Assembly (NCBI RefSeq): GCF_001580455.1
Contig: NZ_CP010951.1
Span: 868,001-932,000 of the forward strand
Direction: 5' to 3'
Source of the DNA: Ramlibacter tataouinensis
Lineage (GTDB): Bacteria > Pseudomonadota > Gammaproteobacteria > Burkholderiales > Burkholderiaceae_C
Length of the DNA: 64,000 bases
In this document: piece after piece, positions 63,068 to 64,000 of the stretch
Numbering within the stretch: position 1 is the first letter of the stretch
Layout: the number at the start of each line of letters is the position of its first letter
Notes under the pieces: generated by a model
Told to the model about the DNA's origin: nothing
The model's database searches: none
Seen by the model: only the letters and a program-made list of their open reading frames with translations
Made by a program: the position numbers and the translations under genes

Positions 63068-63625
63068 CTAGGCGTGCAGCCTGGAGTTTCGTGGCAAGTG
63101 CGCCATCAGGAACTCCATCTGGTCGGCCAGGATGCGGCGATTGCGCAGGATGAAGTCTTCCCAGAGGCTGGGAATGTAGGGCGCGTAGAGAAGCGGCATG
63201 CGGGCCTGCTCCGGCGTGCGGTTGCTCTTGCGGTGGTTGCAGGCCCGGCAGGCGGTGACCACGTTCATCCAGTGGTCCTTGCCGTTCTGCGCGAACGGAA
63301 TGACGTGCTCGCGCGTCAGCTCTTCCTCGTGCAAGTGCCGGCCGCAGTAGGCGCAGACGTTGCGGTCGCGCGCGAACAGCTTGCTATTGGTGAGGCCCGG
63401 CTTGAGCTCGAAGGGATTGATGTTCGGCACGCCCTTGGTGCCGATGATGCTGCTGACCCCGATCTGCGACTGCAGCCCGGTGATGGCGTTGTGGCCGCCA
63501 CGGAACAGGGCCACCCGCGCGCCCACCTCCCACCGCACCTCATCGGCGGCGTAGTGCAGCACGGCCTGCTCCAGCGAAATCCACGACTGGGGCAGTCCTT
63601 GGGCGGACAGCTTCAATACCTTCAA
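63068..63625 (-). CDS. HNH endonuclease
   Basis: 185 residues from a TTG start at 63625, supported by AAAGGAG eight bases upstream and by the family N terminus (MKVLKLSAQGLPQSW). HNH domain with zinc-type CAYCGRHL and CRACNHRK pairs around LTREHVIPFAQNGKDHWMNV. This form is widespread in Burkholderiales as a stand-alone chromosomal gene; role unknown and it may not be a defence or mobile nuclease. Confidence 0.88.
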   Translation of the reverse strand: MKVLKLSAQGLPQSWISLEQAVLHYAADEVRWEVGARVALFRGGHNAITGLQSQIGVSSIIGTKGVPNINPFELKPGLTNSKLFARDRNVCAYCGRHLHEEELTREHVIPFAQNGKDHWMNVVTACRACNHRKSNRTPEQARMPLLYAPYIPSLWEDFILRNRRILADQMEFLMAHLPRNSRLHA

Positions 63626-63800
63626 GACACGACTCCTTTCTGAGAGGAAACCACGCTGAGGTGACGCCGGGCGCGCTGGGACGCGCTCTACAGCACAATA
63701 TACCCTCTTTTCGTGACCCTTTCTCCGCAGCGCAAAGCTTGGCGCTGCTTGGCGGACGGGCATGAACTGCTATCAAAAAGATACCACCGCAGCGCCGCCG

Positions 63801-64000
63801 ATGCAGATCTTCCGAGGCTTCCACCATCCGGGCATCGCCCGCGCGTCGGCCGTCACGATCGGCAACTTCGACGGCGTGCACCGCGGCCACCAGGCCATGC
63901 TCGCGCTGCTGAACAACGAGGCGCGGCACCGCGGTGTCACCAGCTGCGTGCTCACCTTCGAGCCGCACCCGCGTGACTACTTCGCCGCGCTCGCACGCAA
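63801..64000 (+). CDS. ribF: Bifunctional riboflavin kinase/FAD synthetase RibF (5' part)
   Basis: The window ends after 66 codons. MQIFRGFHHPGIARASAVTI then GNFDGVHRGHQAML contains the FAD synthetase nucleotide-binding motif (GxFDGxHxGH), and CVLTFEPHPRDYF is typical. Makes FMN and FAD. An in-frame ATG at 63762 would add 13 residues, but the ATG at 63801 matches homologues. Confidence 0.92.
   Translation, partial: MQIFRGFHHPGIARASAVTIGNFDGVHRGHQAMLALLNNEARHRGVTSCVLTFEPHPRDYFAALAR

Noticed and set aside
63068..63763. Longer version of the HNH gene starting at 63763
   Set aside because: Would run into the ribF upstream region without a ribosome site; the TTG at 63625 has AAAGGAG and matches the family start.

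Overview
The window is about 66% G+C, densely coded, and looks like chromosomal DNA of a betaproteobacterium of the order Burkholderiales, most likely family Comamonadaceae (Variovorax/Ramlibacter-like). The grounds are gene content and style: a ugpBAECQ operon, a Bug-family (TctC) periplasmic binding protein, a DUF3683-type FAD/Fe-S oxidoreductase, the rubrerythrin/Hdr-like/DUF3501 trio, and an HNH endonuclease beside ribF. The genus assignment is inference; no rRNA is present.

Layout. 0.07-6 kb (minus): a double-FecR-domain secreted protein, a HIT hydrolase and a very large FAD + Fe-S + CCG oxidoreductase. 6-11 kb (plus): ugpB-A-E-C-Q for glycerol-3-phosphate/glycerophosphodiester uptake, ending in a 269-bp nested palindromic element. 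11.3-13.8 kb (minus): rubrerythrin, Hdr-like Fe-S protein, DUF3501. 14-16.6 kb (plus): VOC protein, flavin monooxygenase, DUF2783. 16.6-20.1 kb: rmlBDAC for dTDP-L-rhamnose. 20.2-25 kb: valS, a 2-hydroxyacid dehydrogenase-like gene with an altered active site, galU. 25-27 kb: cysM-nudix-tusA (minus) and tRNA-Leu(CAA) followed by 81-bp tandem repeats that each begin with the tRNA 3' end. 27-31 kb: SDR epimerase, ferredoxin-reductase, a short tandem-repeat array, tctC, a beta-barrel protein. 31-34.7 kb: livHMGF without a binding protein. 34.9-41.5 kb: rarA, a small membrane-anchored protein, lolA, ftsK, a Crp/Fnr regulator, trxB. 41.6-42.1 kb: rpmB-rpmG. 42.1-51.3 kb (minus): a nitrous oxide reduction cluster nosZ-R-D-F-Y-L, apbE/nosX and a cytochrome c. 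51.5-54.7 kb: LysR regulator with a divergent 3-hydroxybenzoate 6-hydroxylase and gentisate dioxygenase pair. 54.8-64 kb: desaturase, rsmB-like, purN, yceH, two acyl-CoA dehydrogenases, a multi-span membrane protein, yceI, an HNH endonuclease and the start of ribF.

Together this is a core-genome stretch (translation, division, nucleotide, envelope sugar) interspersed with accessory metabolic blocks: N2O respiration, aromatic ring cleavage through gentisate, glycerol phosphate scavenging and branched-chain amino-acid type transport. The least explained features are non-coding: the palindromic element after ugpQ, the tRNA-tail repeats after tRNA-Leu, the 45-47 bp hairpin repeats before tctC, and a GC-rich repeat-like spacer inside the ugp operon. 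Among proteins the best candidates for undescribed biology are the rubrerythrin/Hdr/DUF3501 module and the flavin monooxygenase/DUF2783/VOC unit.
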